In this document: piece by piece, positions 9,188 to 16,518 of the stretch
Position numbering within the stretch: position 1 is the first letter of the stretch
Layout of the letters: each line of letters starts with the position of its first letter
NCBI GenBank assembly: GCA_023423775.1
Contig: JAFAEZ010000023.1
Location: forward strand, 1 to 64,000
Length of the DNA: 64,000 bases
Direction of reading: 5' to 3'
Source: Pseudomonadota bacterium
GTDB taxonomy: Bacteria > Pseudomonadota > Alphaproteobacteria > Sphingomonadales > Sphingomonadaceae
Notes under the pieces: model-generated
What the model was told of the DNA's origin: nothing
The model's database searches: none
The model's input: the letters and a program-made list of their open reading frames with translations, nothing else
Made by a program: the position numbers and the translations under genes

Positions 9188-9251
9188 CGCTCGCCGCAGC
9201 TCCGAGCCAAGGTGGGTCCAGCCCCCACCATGCAGGGGGCCCGAGGCGTCG

Positions 9252-9881
9252 TCAGGTGCCGCTCTGCTCGAGCGATGCGAGTTCCGCCTGGACCGCCAAC
9301 GTCAAAGCCTCGGCAAGGCTCCCAACCTGGAGCCGATCCATCATATTGGCGCGGTGCATCTCGACGGTGCGCAGGCTGATGTCGAGATGGCGCGCCAGCA
9401 TCTTGTTGGGCAGGCCGGCCATAAGGCCCTGCAGCACTTCACGCTCGCGGGTGGTGAGATGGCTGATCCGCTCGCGCGCGCTGCGCTTGCGCTCGGCTTT
9501 CTCGCCGCGGTCGCGAAGCAGTTCGAAGGCCCGCTCAAGGCTGCCAAGCAAAACCTCTTCCTCGAACGGCTTCTCGATGAAGTCGATCGCGCCCATCTTC
9601 ATTGCTCGCACGGCGACCGAGACCTCGCCGTGACCGGTCATGATGATCACCGGCCAGTCGATGCCCCTTTTCTCGAGGTCCGCCATGACCTGGAAGCCGT
9701 CGATCTCCGGCATGCGGATGTCGAGGAGGACGCAGCCCGGCTCGAGTTCCTCGAGGCTCTCCAGAAAGTCGGTGCCGCTGGCGAACGGCCGGGATTTCAA
9801 CTCGGTCGTGCCAAGCATGAAACTGATCGATCGGCGTACATCGCGATCGTCGTCCACCACATAGACGTGTTGAGATGACAG
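9252..9881 (-). CDS. FixJ-family response regulator
   Basis: Receiver plus LuxR-type DNA-binding domain, 209 residues. Asp54 in VLLDIRMPEIDG is the phospho-acceptor, with MTGHGEVSVAVRAMKMGA and EKPFEEE following. The HTH reads LTTREREVLQGLMAG to ISLRTVEMHRANMMDRL. No ATG, GTG or TTG stands at the expected N-terminus. CTG at 9881 gives the usual SSQHVYVVDDD start and has GAAGGAAG five bases upstream, so I propose a CTG start. A GTG further upstream is the alternative. Partner of the downstream histidine kinase; its regulon is unknown. Confidence 0.88.
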   Translation of the reverse strand: MSSQHVYVVDDDRDVRRSISFMLGTTELKSRPFASGTDFLESLEELEPGCVLLDIRMPEIDGFQVMADLEKRGIDWPVIIMTGHGEVSVAVRAMKMGAIDFIEKPFEEEVLLGSLERAFELLRDRGEKAERKRSARERISHLTTREREVLQGLMAGLPNKMLARHLDISLRTVEMHRANMMDRLQVGSLAEALTLAVQAELASLEQSGT

Positions 9882-9923
9882 GGTAACTTCCTTCGGGAAC
9901 GCAGCTTCAGCCAGCACGCCTGC

Positions 9924-9952
9924 GATAATGGGGCTCTGCGCCGTCAAGTCAA
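9924..9952 (-). promoter_or_regulatory. Predicted promoter of the fixJ-like / kinase operon
   Basis: On the minus strand TTGACT (9952-9947) is followed after 17 bp by ATTATC (9929-9924). Transcription would begin near 9917, giving a leader of about 36 nt that contains the GAAGGAAG Shine-Dalgarno and the CTG start. Confidence 0.5.
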
Positions 9953-10013
9953 CCGGGCTCGTTCGCGAAAAATGGCGAAAAATAGCGGAAAAGGCAGGGT
10001 CCCGGAACAATGC

Positions 10014-10044
10014 GGCGGCGGGAGTGGGGGTCCCGCCGCCTTTT
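10014..10044 (+). terminator. Orphan intrinsic terminator reading on the plus strand
   Basis: GGCGGCGGGA (10014-10023) pairs perfectly with TCCCGCCGCC (10031-10040) around a 7-nt loop, followed by TTTT (10041-10044). The T-run is on the plus strand, but both flanking genes are on the minus strand. It would terminate a plus-strand transcript that I cannot assign to any gene. Confidence 0.6.
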
Positions 10045-10265
10045 GTGCATCAGGACCAGTTGATGCCCCGCCGATAAACACCAGCCGCCCCGGTCGGCGC
10101 AAGCAATACTAATACCGTAGTAACCGCAGAAACGACCGTTACTTGCCCAACTCAAGTGATACCATAGTGTTTACACGGTAAGTTCGCGATGTTCTTTTGC
10201 CGGCGTCCTTCGATCTTTCGGTGCCGCCATCCAGTCGGTCAGCGCGGTCTGCGACTCGAATTGCG

Positions 10266-11135
10266 TCAGTCGGCCTCCGGCAGCCTCTGCTTCACGCGAT
10301 CGATCCCGGCCCAGGGGTCATTGCGATCCGTGACTCGCTTCGGGACAGTGCGGATCGTGAATTCCGCCGGTGCCAGCGAGTCGCTCAGTTCGTCCCATTC
10401 GAGCGGAAGCGCGACCGGGGCGCCCGGGCGGGAGCGGGTCGAATACGGCGCGACCGCCGTCGATGTGGGATCGTTGCGCAGATAATCGATGAAAATCCGG
10501 CCGACTCGCTCGGCCTTTGAGATCTTGGTCAAATACCTATCGGGCGCGTCGGCGGCCATGCGTTCGGACACGCTTTTGGCAAAGCCTTTCACGCTCTTCC
10601 AGTCGGCGTCGGGCTCAATGGGAACGACGACGTGCAGCCCCTTCCCGCCGGTCGTCTTGACGAAGCTTTCCAAGCCGAGCCCGTCCAGCCGCTCGCGGAC
10701 TTCGAGGGCGGCGCGCACGACATCGCCGAAGTCGAGGCCCTCCGCCGGATCGAGATCGAATATGATCCGGTCGGGCCGGTCTGGCCGCTCCACGGTCACG
10801 CCCCAGGGGTGGATTTCCAGCACGCCCATCTGGACCATCGCGATCAGCCCGGAAACGTCCTCGAGATAAAGATAGGGCTCGTCGAAGCCCGGAACCTTCA
10901 CCTCGCGCAATTCTTCGGGGACACCCGAGCCGGCGTGGCGCTGGTAGAAGCATTTCTTCTCCTGGCCGGTAGGGCAGCGCACCATCGTCACCGGGCGGCG
11001 CACGACATGCGGCAGCATCCGCTCCGCCACCGCAAGATAATAATCGGCAAGTTCGCTCTTGGTGATGCCCTGATCGGGATAGAGGATCTTGTCGGGATTG
11101 CTGAGACGCACCCCTTCGACGATGCGCTCGCTCAT
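10266..11135 (-). CDS. ligD: LigD-type polymerase/primase domain protein (stand-alone)
   Basis: Archaeo-eukaryotic primase-fold polymerase domain of bacterial non-homologous end joining, here a 289-residue separate protein. Motifs seen: LSNPDKILYPDQGITKSELADYY at the start, MVRCPTGQ, the metal-binding Asp pair in IIFDLDPAEG (Asp127, Asp129) and TTGGKGLHVVVP (nucleotide-binding His). It fills and extends broken ends before ligation. The gene overlaps the upstream ligase gene by 4 bp (ATGA), so both are co-translated. In most bacteria this domain is fused to the ligase and often a phosphoesterase; neither is fused here and no ku gene is in the window. Confidence 0.9.
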   Translation of the reverse strand: MSERIVEGVRLSNPDKILYPDQGITKSELADYYLAVAERMLPHVVRRPVTMVRCPTGQEKKCFYQRHAGSGVPEELREVKVPGFDEPYLYLEDVSGLIAMVQMGVLEIHPWGVTVERPDRPDRIIFDLDPAEGLDFGDVVRAALEVRERLDGLGLESFVKTTGGKGLHVVVPIEPDADWKSVKGFAKSVSERMAADAPDRYLTKISKAERVGRIFIDYLRNDPTSTAVAPYSTRSRPGAPVALPLEWDELSDSLAPAEFTIRTVPKRVTDRNDPWAGIDRVKQRLPEAD

Positions 11136-12178
11136 ATCGCGCCCTCCAGTTCGGCGATCAGCTCGGCCGGACGCGCCTCATGATCGAGCTGGTCCATCCG
11201 GCATTGCTCCGGCGCCTTGTCCGGCCGCCAGCGCAGGAATTTCGTGCCGTGGCGGAAGCGGTCGCCGGTGACATGGTCGTAGCGCACTTCGGCGACCAAT
11301 TCCGGCCGCAGCGGCTGCCAGTCGGCCGAGCGGTCGGTGCTCCAGCGGCTCGGGCCACCGGGCGCATTGCCGGAGAAGCCAGGCGATTCGACCAACGCCT
11401 CGAGGCGCTTCGTCAAAGCCGGCCGTTCCGGTGAGGGAATGGCAGAGGTGAAGCCGACATGGTCGAGCTTTCCTTGGTGATTGTAGAGGCCGAGCAGGAG
11501 CGAGCCGACCTCGGCCTTGCCGGTGGCGTAGCGGAAGCCGCCGACGACGCAGTCGGCGGTGCGCATCTGCTTGATCTTCAGCATCGCGCGCTCGCCGGGC
11601 TCGTAACGGCCGTCGCGCCGCTTGGCGACGACGCCGTCCAGCGCGCCGCCGGCGGCGTCGAGCCACGCCTGCGCCGCCTCTCGATCCAGAGTGCAGGGCG
11701 AAAGCTGCAGCGTCGGCTCGCGCTCCTGCTGGTGGAAATGTTCCAGCGCCTCGCGCCGCTCAGCGAGCGGACGATCGACGAGCCTTTCGTCGCCGATCGC
11801 CAGACAGTCGAACAGCATCAGCTGCGCCGGAGTCTCGGCGGCGAGCTTACGGATCCGGCTCTCGGCCGGGTGGAGGCGCATCTGCAGCGCTTCGAACGAA
11901 AGGATACCGCCGACCGGGATGATGAGTTCGCCGTCCAGCACGAAGCGATCGGCGCGCAGACCCGCCATCACGGCTACGACTTCGGGAAAATAGCGGCCGA
12001 GCGGCTTTCCGGCCTTCGACTGAAGCTCGACGCCGCCTCCGTCGCGAAAGACGAGGCAGCGGAAGCCGTCCCATTTGGGCTCGAACTGCCAGCCAGGGCC
12101 GTCGGGCAGCGCATCGACAAGCTTCGCCTCCATCGGCGGCAGTCCGGGCCTCACCGGGATCGTGTCGAACGGTGCCAT
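11132..12178 (-). CDS. ATP-dependent DNA ligase, LigD ligase-domain type (stand-alone)
   Basis: Seals double-strand breaks using ATP. 348 residues: nucleotidyltransferase domain with motif I EPKWDGFRC (adenylated Lys35), FVLDGELI (motif III), LDGVVAKR (motif IV), LKIKQMRTADCVVGG (motif V), then an OB-fold domain from about residue 205 containing VGFTSAIP and WRPDK. It overlaps the polymerase gene by 4 bp. An EcfG-like promoter motif lies just upstream. The split from the polymerase domain is real: there is a stop codon and a new start. Confidence 0.92.
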   Translation of the reverse strand: MAPFDTIPVRPGLPPMEAKLVDALPDGPGWQFEPKWDGFRCLVFRDGGGVELQSKAGKPLGRYFPEVVAVMAGLRADRFVLDGELIIPVGGILSFEALQMRLHPAESRIRKLAAETPAQLMLFDCLAIGDERLVDRPLAERREALEHFHQQEREPTLQLSPCTLDREAAQAWLDAAGGALDGVVAKRRDGRYEPGERAMLKIKQMRTADCVVGGFRYATGKAEVGSLLLGLYNHQGKLDHVGFTSAIPSPERPALTKRLEALVESPGFSGNAPGGPSRWSTDRSADWQPLRPELVAEVRYDHVTGDRFRHGTKFLRWRPDKAPEQCRMDQLDHEARPAELIAELEGAI

Positions 12179-12186
12179 GGCGTACA

Positions 12187-12211
12187 GACGCGCCTGAATT
12201 GCCGCGGTTCC
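12187..12211 (-). promoter_or_regulatory. Candidate EcfG (general stress sigma factor) promoter of the ligase-polymerase operon
   Basis: GGAAC (12211-12207), a 16-bp spacer, then CGTC (12190-12187). The alphaproteobacterial EcfG consensus is GGAAC-N16/17-CGTT, so 8 of 9 positions match. The ligase ATG at 12178 is only about 8 bp further on, so the transcript would be almost leaderless. Confidence 0.5.
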
Positions 12212-12313
12212 GAACGGATACTTAACGATCTAAAGGCGCACTTGCGATGAATCGCGGCTGCGGCGGGACGATGCGAGGATCCCAGTATTCCCTCTTAATT
12301 GAGGAGAAACCCT

Positions 12314-12970
12314 TTGAACTTTAAAAGGAAGGTGAGATTTTCCGGGGAGGCTCGAGCCATTCTTACGCGCAGGAACATTCTACAAGCAGGGGCGGCAGCC
12401 GGTCTTGCCGCGACGCTGGCGCGCCCCACCGTGGCAGCGACGGTGGCGCCGTTCGAGCCGCAGATCGATCCCAGGCTGAAGGCCCGCGCCCTGCTCGCCC
12501 TCGAAGCCAAGAGAGGGAGCATCCGCAACGCCGACGTCATTGGCATCACCGATTTCTCCCGCCCCTCGCGCGAAGCACGTTTCTATCTGCTCGACGTGCG
12601 CAGCGGCCGGATCACCAACCATCTCGTCGCGCATGGCCGCGGTTCGGACCCGACCCATCTCGGCTGGCTGCAGAGCTTCTCCAACGAAGTCGGCTCCGAG
12701 GCCACGTCGCGCGGCTCCTACGTCACCAGCGAATATTATAACGGCAAATACGGTTACTCACTGCGCCTCAAGGGCCTCGACCACAGCAACAACAATGCCG
12801 AGGCGCGCGCGATCGTGGTCCACAGCGCTTGGTATGCCGAGCCCAAGGTCGTCCAGGAATATGGCAAGCTCGGCCGTAGCGAGGGCTGCTTCGCTTTGTC
12901 CGCCGCCAGCCACGCCGAAGTGCTTGCGCGCCTCGGCCCGGGCCGCCTGCTCTACGCCGACCGTGTCTGA
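12314..12970 (+). CDS. Murein L,D-transpeptidase catalytic-domain protein (YkuD_2 family)
   Basis: Secreted protein of about 218 residues. TTG at 12314 was chosen because GAGGAG (12301-12306) lies 7 nt upstream; an in-frame TTG at 12299 is possible. TRRNILQAGAAAGLAATLA (about 18-36) looks like a Tat or Sec signal. The catalytic pair is visible as VVHSAWYA (His170) and GRSEGCFALS (Cys192). The family is thought to form or edit 3-3 peptidoglycan crosslinks, but activity of this member is inferred. It converges on another L,D-transpeptidase gene across a shared terminator. Confidence 0.88.
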   Translation: MNFKRKVRFSGEARAILTRRNILQAGAAAGLAATLARPTVAATVAPFEPQIDPRLKARALLALEAKRGSIRNADVIGITDFSRPSREARFYLLDVRSGRITNHLVAHGRGSDPTHLGWLQSFSNEVGSEATSRGSYVTSEYYNGKYGYSLRLKGLDHSNNNAEARAIVVHSAWYAEPKVVQEYGKLGRSEGCFALSAASHAEVLARLGPGRLLYADRV

Positions 12971-12987
12971 CCGGCAAAGCTGAACGG

Positions 12988-13028
12988 AAAAAAGGCCCGG
13001 CTTCTCGATGGGGAAGCCGGGCCTTTTT
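12988..13028. terminator. Bidirectional intrinsic terminator between the two L,D-transpeptidase genes
   Basis: GGCCCGGCTTC (12994-13004) pairs with GAAGCCGGGCC (13013-13023) over an 8-nt loop. AAAAAA precedes (12988-12993) and TTTTT follows (13024-13028), so it can stop transcription from both sides. Confidence 0.9.
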
Positions 13029-13034
13029 GTTGGC

Positions 13035-14300
13035 TCAGTTGCTGGCGGAGGCCAGCGCCGTGCCGTTGCGATCGTTAAGCGCGACGACCACCTTGCCGTC
13101 GCGACCGTAGACATCCTTATATTCGAGGATGCCCTGGTTATCCTTGGCTGCCGCCGCGGTAAAATAGGTGATGTAAACCGGCATCGGCGCGGCCGCGTTG
13201 GCCTGCACCGTCTTGCCCGAAGCGACCGTCGCGTCGATCTTCGCCCGGTCCCATTCGGGATTGTTGAGCATGATCTCGGCGAAGCCGAGCGGATCCTCGG
13301 TGCGGATGCAGCCGTGGCTGAAGGCGCGCGCGTCGCGCTTGAACAAGGCCTTGGCCGGCGTGTCGTGAAGGTAGATAGCGTAATTGTTCGGCATCACCAC
13401 CTTCATCCGGCCGAGCGAGTTGGCCGGGCCCGGGGGCTGGCGATAGCGCACGCCGTTGCCGTTCTTGACCGCGACATAGCCCTTCTTGCCGCGGACTTCC
13501 GGAGCGATGCTCTGCGGCACTTCCCACCACGGATTGAGGATCACGCCGGTGACGGTCGCGCTGAGTTGCGGCGTCGCGGTCTTGGGCGCACCGACCACGG
13601 CGCGGCGGCGTGCGATGACATGGCCGTCCTCGACCAAGGCGACGGTGTAGGCCGGCACGTTGACGATCAGATAGCGCTCACCGAGGTGGCGCGGTAGCCA
13701 GCGCCAGCGGTCGAGATTGACGCGCACCTTGTCGCGCGTCGCCTTGTCCTTGACGTTGGCGAGGACCTGCTTGAGCTCGGTATATTGCGGGTGGGTCGGC
13801 AGCAGCGAATTGAGCGAATCGGCGACGGTGCCGTTGGCGACGGCGCGCTCCATCATCGCATATTGTTCGTTGCCGTTGAGGTCGGGGTCCACCATGTGCC
13901 AGTCGACGCGCGTGTCGCCGCGGGCGTGTCCGAGCGCGAGATCCGAAGAGAGACGCAAGAAGACGTCGGTCGCCACCCGGCTGAGGAGCGCCATGTCGGG
14001 ACCGGTAAGCGCGGCGCGCAATTCAGCGTCGCTATAATCGGCCGGATCCAGGCCTTCCTCGCCGACGCGCTCAACATAGACGAGCAGTTCCCGGGCGGCG
14101 GATTTGGTCCACTGGACCGCAGCGGCCTGGCTTTGGAGCGCGCGCAATGCCTTCTCCGATTCATCGATCGGCGTCGCCGGAGCCTCTCCGGTAGCGATCT
14201 GCTCGGCGGTCGGCTTCTCGCCCTGCTGGAGCTGCGCCAAAGCCGGCGTCGCGCCGGCCGCGAGCAGGAGGGCGAGCGAAAGTTTGAAATTGCTGTGCAT
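13035..14300 (-). CDS. L,D-transpeptidase, YcbB/LdtD-like
   Basis: Periplasmic crosslinking enzyme, 421 residues. Signal peptide residues 1-22 (cleavage after ATPALA). An N-terminal scaffold region (about 45-200) precedes the YkuD domain (about 205-345). The catalytic motif is HDTPAKALF (His312) and AFSHGCIR (Cys331). RWRWLPRHLGERYLIVNVP is the typical entry to the domain in YcbB-like enzymes, which make 3-3 crosslinks that bypass penicillin-binding proteins. The convergent neighbour is a YkuD_2 enzyme. Confidence 0.93.
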   Translation of the reverse strand: MHSNFKLSLALLLAAGATPALAQLQQGEKPTAEQIATGEAPATPIDESEKALRALQSQAAAVQWTKSAARELLVYVERVGEEGLDPADYSDAELRAALTGPDMALLSRVATDVFLRLSSDLALGHARGDTRVDWHMVDPDLNGNEQYAMMERAVANGTVADSLNSLLPTHPQYTELKQVLANVKDKATRDKVRVNLDRWRWLPRHLGERYLIVNVPAYTVALVEDGHVIARRRAVVGAPKTATPQLSATVTGVILNPWWEVPQSIAPEVRGKKGYVAVKNGNGVRYRQPPGPANSLGRMKVVMPNNYAIYLHDTPAKALFKRDARAFSHGCIRTEDPLGFAEIMLNNPEWDRAKIDATVASGKTVQANAAAPMPVYITYFTAAAAKDNQGILEYKDVYGRDGKVVVALNDRNGTALASASN

Positions 14301-14441
14301 ATCGGTCCCTTTAGCGCAGCCCTTTGGCCCAAACCAGCTTTCCCCAAGCTGACTGAAATTGCCCTACCCCGATCGGCGCACGGCGCACAAATTTGTCCCC
14401 GGGCGCAGATCGCGAAATCCACAACGCGGGAACCCGCCACG

Positions 14442-14469
14442 AAAAAAGGGCGGCCCGCGCGGACCGCCC
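14442..14469 (-). terminator. Intrinsic terminator after the DUF4383 gene
   Basis: On the minus strand GGGCGGTCC (14469-14461), a GCGC loop and GGGCCGCCC (14456-14448, one G-T pair) are followed by TTTTTT (14447-14442). The stretch 14301-14441 contains no gene. Confidence 0.85.
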
Positions 14470-14489
14470 CCTTCCGACTACACAAGGAG

Positions 14490-14909
14490 TTAGACGCCGC
14501 TGATCGGCGCCGTGCGGTGGACCCATCCGAAATAGGCCGCCACCGCGGCGAGCAGAGCGTGTAGCCAGATGTCGTTGCCATAGAGCGGCACCAGCCCGAA
14601 CATGGTATTGAGACCGGGGATCAGGCCAAGCACGACCAGCACCGCATAGATGATCGCGACGGCGCGGGCATAGGCAACCGCGCCATTGAGGCTCTTATAG
14701 GTCAGCAAGCCCCAGATCCCGAACAGGATGTGGACAAGATTGTGCAGCAGGTTGACCGGGAACAGCCCGAGCAGATCGCCCCTGAAGGCATTTACGGCAA
14801 GATCAGGATGCCCAGGGCCATGGGCATGGACAAGTCCCGGGACGAATCCGAGGATTCCTACCAGAAGAAAAATTATGCCGAAAACAAGCGCAAAGGTACG
14901 GGTGTTCAT
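14490..14909 (-). CDS. DUF4383 domain membrane protein
   Basis: 139 residues with four hydrophobic segments (about 7-28, 52-70, 80-102, 112-130). Characteristic pieces are GIIFLLVGILGFVPG, NLLHNLVHILFGIWG and GNDIWLHALLAAVAAYFGW. The family is common in bacteria but has no known function; members often appear among stress-induced genes. A GGGAGG Shine-Dalgarno precedes the ATG and a terminator follows, so it is transcribed alone. Confidence 0.8.
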   Translation of the reverse strand: MNTRTFALVFGIIFLLVGILGFVPGLVHAHGPGHPDLAVNAFRGDLLGLFPVNLLHNLVHILFGIWGLLTYKSLNGAVAYARAVAIIYAVLVVLGLIPGLNTMFGLVPLYGNDIWLHALLAAVAAYFGWVHRTAPISGV

Positions 14910-15000
14910 GGATGCCTCCCTGTTGGCCTTTTTACGCGTTACTCGGTCCGCCGTCTTCTTACTCTAATATCGCCGGCTCCACTACTGCCTCGCGTCAGCT

Positions 15001-16518
15001 TCAAGGCATCGCAAAGTTGATTCCCTGCGCCAGGAGAAGGTCGCGACTGTAATTGATCGTGTTGGTCGCGCGCCGCATATAGGCGCGCCACGCGTCCGAC
15101 CCGCTTTCCCGGCCGCCGCCGGTCTCCTTCTCGCCGCCGAACGCACCGCCGATCTCGGCGCCCGACGGACCGATATTGACGTTGACGATGCCGCAGTCCG
15201 AACCCGCCGCCGATAGGAAGAGCTCGGCCTCGCGCAGGTCGTTGGTGAAGATCGACGACGCCAGCCCCTGCGGCGCCGAATTATGCGCCGCGATCGCCTC
15301 TTCGAGCGCCGCGTAGCGCATGACGTAGAGGATCGGAGCGAAAGTCTCCGTGAGCGTGATCGGAGTCTGCGCGGGCATTTCGACGATCGCGGGGCGGACA
15401 TAATAAGCGTCCGGCCATCGATCGCGCAGCAGCCGCTCGCCGCCCGCGATCTCGCCCCCTTGCTGCCGCGCCTGATCGAGCGCGCCCTGCATGGCCTCAA
15501 ACGCGGCGGCGTCGATCAGCGGCCCGACCAAAGCGCCCTCCTGCAGGGGATTGCCGACTGCGACCTCGGCCCACACTTGCTTCAGCCGCGGCACGAGGAC
15601 GTCGTAGATGTGCGCGTGCACGAACAAGCGGCGCAGCGTGGTACAGCGCTGTCCGGCCGTGCCGACCGCCGCGAAGGTGATCCCGCGCTCGGCCAGAGCG
15701 AGGTCGGCACTGGGCGCGACGACCATGCCGTTATTGCCGCCAAGCTCGAGCAGGGTCCGGCCGAAGCGCGCCGCAACCCGCGGCGCAACCGCCCGGCCCA
15801 TCCGGGTCGACCCGGTCGCCGACACCAGGGCAACGCGCGGATCGTCGACCAACGCCTCGCCTGTCTCGCGGCCACCCTGCACCACTTGGCTGAGATGCGC
15901 CGGCGCGTCGCCGAACCGCGCCATCGCCCGATCGAACAGAGCCTGCACCGCGACCGCGGCGAGCGGCGTCTTCTCGGACGGCTTCCACACCACCGCATCG
16001 CCGCAGACCAGGGCCAGGCAGGCATTCCATGCCCAGACCGCGACGGGGAAATTGAAGGCGGAGATCACGCCGACTACGCCGAGCGGGTGCCAGGTCTCCA
16101 TCATCCGGTGGCCCGGCCGCTCGGTGGCGATGGTGAGGCCATATAATTGGCGGGAAAGCCCGACGGCGAAGTCGCAAATGTCGATCATCTCCTGGACCTC
16201 TCCCAACCCCTCCTGGAGGATCTTGCCGGCCTCGAGGCTGACGAGCCGCCCGAGCGCATCCTTTTCGGCCCGCAGGACCTCGCCGAACAGGCGGACCAGC
16301 TCGCCCCGGCGCGGCGCGGGCACCGAGCGCCACTGGAGAAAGGCGTCATGCGCGCGGTCGATGGCGGTTGCGACCGCCGCGGCGTCCTGCGACGCGACAC
16401 TGCCGATCACGGCGCCGTCGATCGGGGAGCGCGAATGCAGATCGCCGCCGTCCGCCGCCGGCATGCCCAATCGCTGCCACAGGGCGCGGATCTCGCCGCG
16501 GGAATCGAAATTATGCAT
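15001..16518 (-). CDS. amaB: Aldehyde dehydrogenase, ALDH7 / L-aminoadipate-semialdehyde dehydrogenase type
   Basis: NAD-dependent dehydrogenase of 505 residues. Catalytic Cys292 is in GTAGQRCTTLRR, Glu258 in LLELGG, the oxyanion Asn in ISAFNFPVA (156) and the cofactor Lys in VVWKPSEKTP (179). GQRCTTLRR and the C-terminal GGEKETGGGRESGSDAW are characteristic of the ALDH7 branch, which oxidises alpha-aminoadipate semialdehyde (piperideine-6-carboxylate) in lysine breakdown. Other lysine genes are not adjacent, so the physiological role is by family only. Its ATG overlaps the DUF72 gene by 8 bp. Confidence 0.88.
   Translation of the reverse strand: MHNFDSRGEIRALWQRLGMPAADGGDLHSRSPIDGAVIGSVASQDAAAVATAIDRAHDAFLQWRSVPAPRRGELVRLFGEVLRAEKDALGRLVSLEAGKILQEGLGEVQEMIDICDFAVGLSRQLYGLTIATERPGHRMMETWHPLGVVGVISAFNFPVAVWAWNACLALVCGDAVVWKPSEKTPLAAVAVQALFDRAMARFGDAPAHLSQVVQGGRETGEALVDDPRVALVSATGSTRMGRAVAPRVAARFGRTLLELGGNNGMVVAPSADLALAERGITFAAVGTAGQRCTTLRRLFVHAHIYDVLVPRLKQVWAEVAVGNPLQEGALVGPLIDAAAFEAMQGALDQARQQGGEIAGGERLLRDRWPDAYYVRPAIVEMPAQTPITLTETFAPILYVMRYAALEEAIAAHNSAPQGLASSIFTNDLREAELFLSAAGSDCGIVNVNIGPSGAEIGGAFGGEKETGGGRESGSDAWRAYMRRATNTINYSRDLLLAQGINFAMP

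Larger units (their letters stand above)
9882..10265. other. 384-bp intergenic region between the FixJ-like gene and ligD
   Basis: No convincing gene. It holds the minus-strand promoter at 9924-9952, a tandem GCGAAAAAT repeat (9965-9973 and 9975-9983), a plus-strand terminator (10014-10044) and an AT-richer part with the inverted repeat TACTA-N6-TAGTA near 10110. A 68-codon minus-strand ORF here is low-complexity and overlaps the promoter, so I do not call it. Confidence 0.5.

Noticed and set aside
9211..9229. GGTGGG/CCCACC hairpin between the FixJ-like gene and the kinase gene
   Set aside because: Six-bp stem in a 64-bp gap without further support; too weak to call a regulatory element.
9965..9983. 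Tandem GCGAAAAAT repeat considered as a CRISPR or iteron start
   Set aside because: Only two 9-bp units one base apart, no spacers and no replication or cas genes nearby.
9949..10155. A 68-codon minus-strand ORF upstream of the FixJ-like gene
   Set aside because: Overlaps the predicted promoter, has no Shine-Dalgarno and an unprotein-like composition (Cys, Trp and Arg clusters).
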